64,000 nt of DNA from assembly GCA_003141895.1 (NCBI GenBank), contig PLNT01000009.1, forward strand, positions 98,651-162,650, read 5' to 3'. Positions within the stretch are counted from its first letter, which is position 1; the number at the start of each line of letters is the position of its first letter. Source of the DNA: Bacteroidales bacterium (GTDB lineage: Bacteria > Bacteroidota > Bacteroidia > Bacteroidales > VadinHA17). Below are positions 62,633-64,000 of this stretch, in pieces. Both the position numbers and the translations under genes were made by a program. The notes beneath the pieces are model-generated. The model was not told the DNA's origin, did not search any database, and saw nothing but the letters and a program-made list of their open reading frames with translations.

Positions 62633-62851
62633 ATGGAAAAACAAGACTTAAAACAGATTACAGAAACAATCAGACAATCTCTTCAGGGAGAGCGTAAGAT
62701 TCATGGCTATGATGGTCTATCACAATTCTTAGATTGTACAAAGCCCACTGCAAGAAAGCTTATAGAAACAAGCGATATCCCCAGGTATCAAACTGGCAGA
62801 AAAGTATTCTTCTATGAATCCGATATACTAACCGCACTTAAAAAAACATGA
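62633..62851 (+). CDS. DUF3853-like small HTH protein
   Basis: A 72-residue protein with the DUF3853-type phrase IHGYDGLSQFLDCTKPTARKLIETSDIPRYQTGRKVFFYESDIL, a short helix-turn-helix plus wing. It resembles proteins found in integrative elements of Bacteroidota. Separated from the nuclease gene by 134 bases with an AT-rich leader, it probably has its own promoter. Confidence 0.68.
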   Translation: MEKQDLKQITETIRQSLQGERKIHGYDGLSQFLDCTKPTARKLIETSDIPRYQTGRKVFFYESDILTALKKT

Positions 62852-62882
62852 GGACTTAATACGAAATAATAACCCGCGACAA

Positions 62883-63569
62883 ATGACCGATAATAAAAAG
62901 TACTTGAATTTCCCTGTTCCTCTTGTTAAAGAGCTATACATAGACAGTTTTGAGTTCTATAACAAAGTTTTTAATACAGGTGTTTATATATACTCTAAAT
63001 CTCTTACTGGCAATGAGGCAGAAAGATATAAGGATGCTCTGAAATTTTTAGGAATCAGCCAGCCTAGCTATAAAAGTAATTTATCTGAGGCCAAATGTAC
63101 TTTATTGGAGATGCCTCCGAGATATCCAATCTCAGGGATTGCAATGGATATGCTCTGGGATTATTATACACATGAAAAAACTGATTTTGACATTGCGTGC
63201 CTTGGGGCTTTTCTAGGTATTAAATCTATTTTAGGAACAAAACCGTACTGTAAGACAAACAAAGCTTTCATCCATGCCAGGATGTTTGGCTATTCCTCTT
63301 CAAAAGAAATGCCTTATAAATTATCACCCATTGAGGCAAAATATCAGATCCGCTGGCATATGGACAAAGTTTTGATGGAGCTGCAGAATAATTGGTTTCT
63401 AAAATTAGTGTCTAATCACCAGAGGGGCATGTACTTAAGTTTCGATATTTCACTAGCCGAACTGTATCTTAAAGCGGAAAATAACAAGCAATTGACTAAA
63501 ATAAAACAACTTAAAGACCTAAAAAATATAGCTTTTGAGAACGCAAAAACAAAACTAACTACACATTAA
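62883..63569 (+). CDS. Unknown element-encoded protein (228 aa)
   Basis: A 228-residue protein with many aromatic and charged residues and no signal peptide or transmembrane helix. Recognisable segments include FDIACLGAFLGIKSILGTKPYCKTNKAFIHARMFGYSS near residues 100-137. I do not recognise the family. Its last codons lie next to the repeat array, and it may be a replication or regulatory protein of the element, which is conjecture. Confidence 0.6.
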   Translation: MTDNKKYLNFPVPLVKELYIDSFEFYNKVFNTGVYIYSKSLTGNEAERYKDALKFLGISQPSYKSNLSEAKCTLLEMPPRYPISGIAMDMLWDYYTHEKTDFDIACLGAFLGIKSILGTKPYCKTNKAFIHARMFGYSSSKEMPYKLSPIEAKYQIRWHMDKVLMELQNNWFLKLVSNHQRGMYLSFDISLAELYLKAENNKQLTKIKQLKDLKNIAFENAKTKLTTH

Positions 63570-63635
63570 CTACAGCTTAAATAAGAAAACAAAGTAAATC
63601 ATTGTTATACAATATAATACACTATACTATTAAAT

Positions 63636-63705
63636 ACTACACATTTACTACACATTTACTACACAAATGACTACATAAATGACTACACATTCAACTACAA
63701 CACAA
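63636..63705. repeat. Iteron-like direct repeats, six units of 11-12 bp
   Basis: ACTACACATTT occurs twice (63636-63646 and 63647-63657) and four relatives follow directly: ACTACACAAATG, ACTACATAAATG, ACTACACATTCA and ACTACAACACAA. A further ACTACACATTAA overlaps the stop of the preceding gene. The spacing and directness resemble iterons or binding sites for a repeat-bound protein. Confidence 0.75.
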
Positions 63706-63923
63706 CGGCAGCTTAAATAATCTTCTTAAATAAGATACATAAATAAGCTATTTTAATAAGATACATAAAGATGATGATGCTCTATTTTTTGCAAACTTTT
63801 AATTCTCTTCTTTTTAAGAAAAGGAAGAATGTTTTGACAGCAAAAAAATTCCGGGCGACCGGTGAAGATAAAAAACAGTTATTCCGGTTTTCCGTCGCGG
63901 GTAATTTCCGGTCTGGCTGTTCC

Positions 63924-63955
63924 GCTCCGGGGGGTTGTTTAGTCCCCTCCGGAGC
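63924..63955. terminator. Strong hairpin, candidate terminator
   Basis: An 11-bp stem (63924-63934 with 63945-63955, one G:T pair) rich in G and C with a 10-base loop, followed by TTATTTT. It could end a transcript of the element genes on the plus strand. Confidence 0.55.
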
Positions 63956-64000
63956 TTATTTTAAACCTGGCGAATCCAACTCAAACGACAATACAATGAC

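Larger units (their letters stand above)
63570..64000. other. Intergenic region with iteron-like repeats and hairpin
   Basis: About 430 bases without a convincing gene. It contains the iteron-like array at 63636-63705, two copies of AATAAGATACATAAA around 63729 and 63756, a CAGCTTAAATAA pair (63572 and 63710), and a hairpin at 63924-63955. The right end continues beyond the window. Confidence 0.6.

Noticed and set aside
1..64000. CRISPR array or complete tRNA/rRNA gene
   Set aside because: No regularly spaced repeats of about 25-40 bases with unique spacers, and no full cloverleaf or rRNA-like stretch was found by eye; only a tRNA 3' remnant is present.

Overview
The window comes from a Bacteroidota chromosome, most likely an anaerobic, fermentative member of the Bacteroidales/Marinilabiliales side of the phylum. 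Support comes from phylum-typical families (DUF4835, DUF5606, DUF3276, DUF6320, an Rpb6-like omega subunit, BamD-omega-CoaBC-RecN synteny), SPII lipoproteins with loose lipoboxes, mostly weak Shine-Dalgarno sites, and TAnnTTTG -7 promoter boxes. An [FeFe] hydrogenase operon and amino-acid catabolic genes fit an anaerobic lifestyle. No rRNA, complete tRNA or CRISPR array was seen.

Layout. 1-2064: three-subunit proton-translocating transhydrogenase (pntB cut by the window edge). 2160-5480: a cyclophilin-FKBP fusion, then a condensation-fold acyltransferase overlapping a zinc-ribbon membrane protein. 5481-6669: tandem repeat, 40-bp palindrome and two small genes, one a CsbD-like gene of 59 codons. 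6670-11182: hndBCDA-type electron-bifurcating [FeFe] hydrogenase with its own terminator. 11450-22629: housekeeping and envelope genes, including YgiQ, a TPR protein, an ECF sigma operon, a LysM/periplasmic-binding fusion, purC, phoH and a SAM hydrolase. 22640-31979: mazG, agmatinase, the nusB-DUF1573-yajC-YbbR-coaE-TerB/DnaJ-DUF5606 run, and a carbamate kinase/ornithine carbamoyltransferase pair. 32176-41566: ftsK, lolA, a short HD phosphohydrolase, NlpC/P60, ftcD and hutI. 41669-55252: Omp85-like protein, DUF819, fabI, recN, DUF4835, coaBC (split by a frameshift), omega, bamD, an alpha-oxoamine synthase, TorD-like chaperone and trxB.

55418-64000 is the accessory end: a RloA/RloB-type ATPase-TOPRIM pair (probable defence module), a fibronectin-repeat lipoprotein that looks truncated and frameshifted, and then the left end of an integrated element. 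That end is marked by a tRNA 3'-end remnant with its terminator, followed by a tyrosine integrase, an unknown 313-residue protein, two HTH proteins, a VRR-NUC-type nuclease, a DUF3853-like protein, an unknown 228-residue protein and an iteron-like repeat. The element runs out of the window; an intact tRNA (Pro-like) would be expected at its far end.

Many intergenic gaps carry related palindromic repeats (G/C-run elements with inverted copies up to about 110 bp long), a dispersed REP/MITE-like family of this genome. The transhydrogenase and hydrogenase together would balance NAD(P)H, ferredoxin and H2. Agmatinase, HutI, FtcD, carbamate kinase and ornithine carbamoyltransferase suggest energy or nitrogen recovery from arginine- and histidine-type amino acids. 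Functions are read from motifs by eye; no database search was run.
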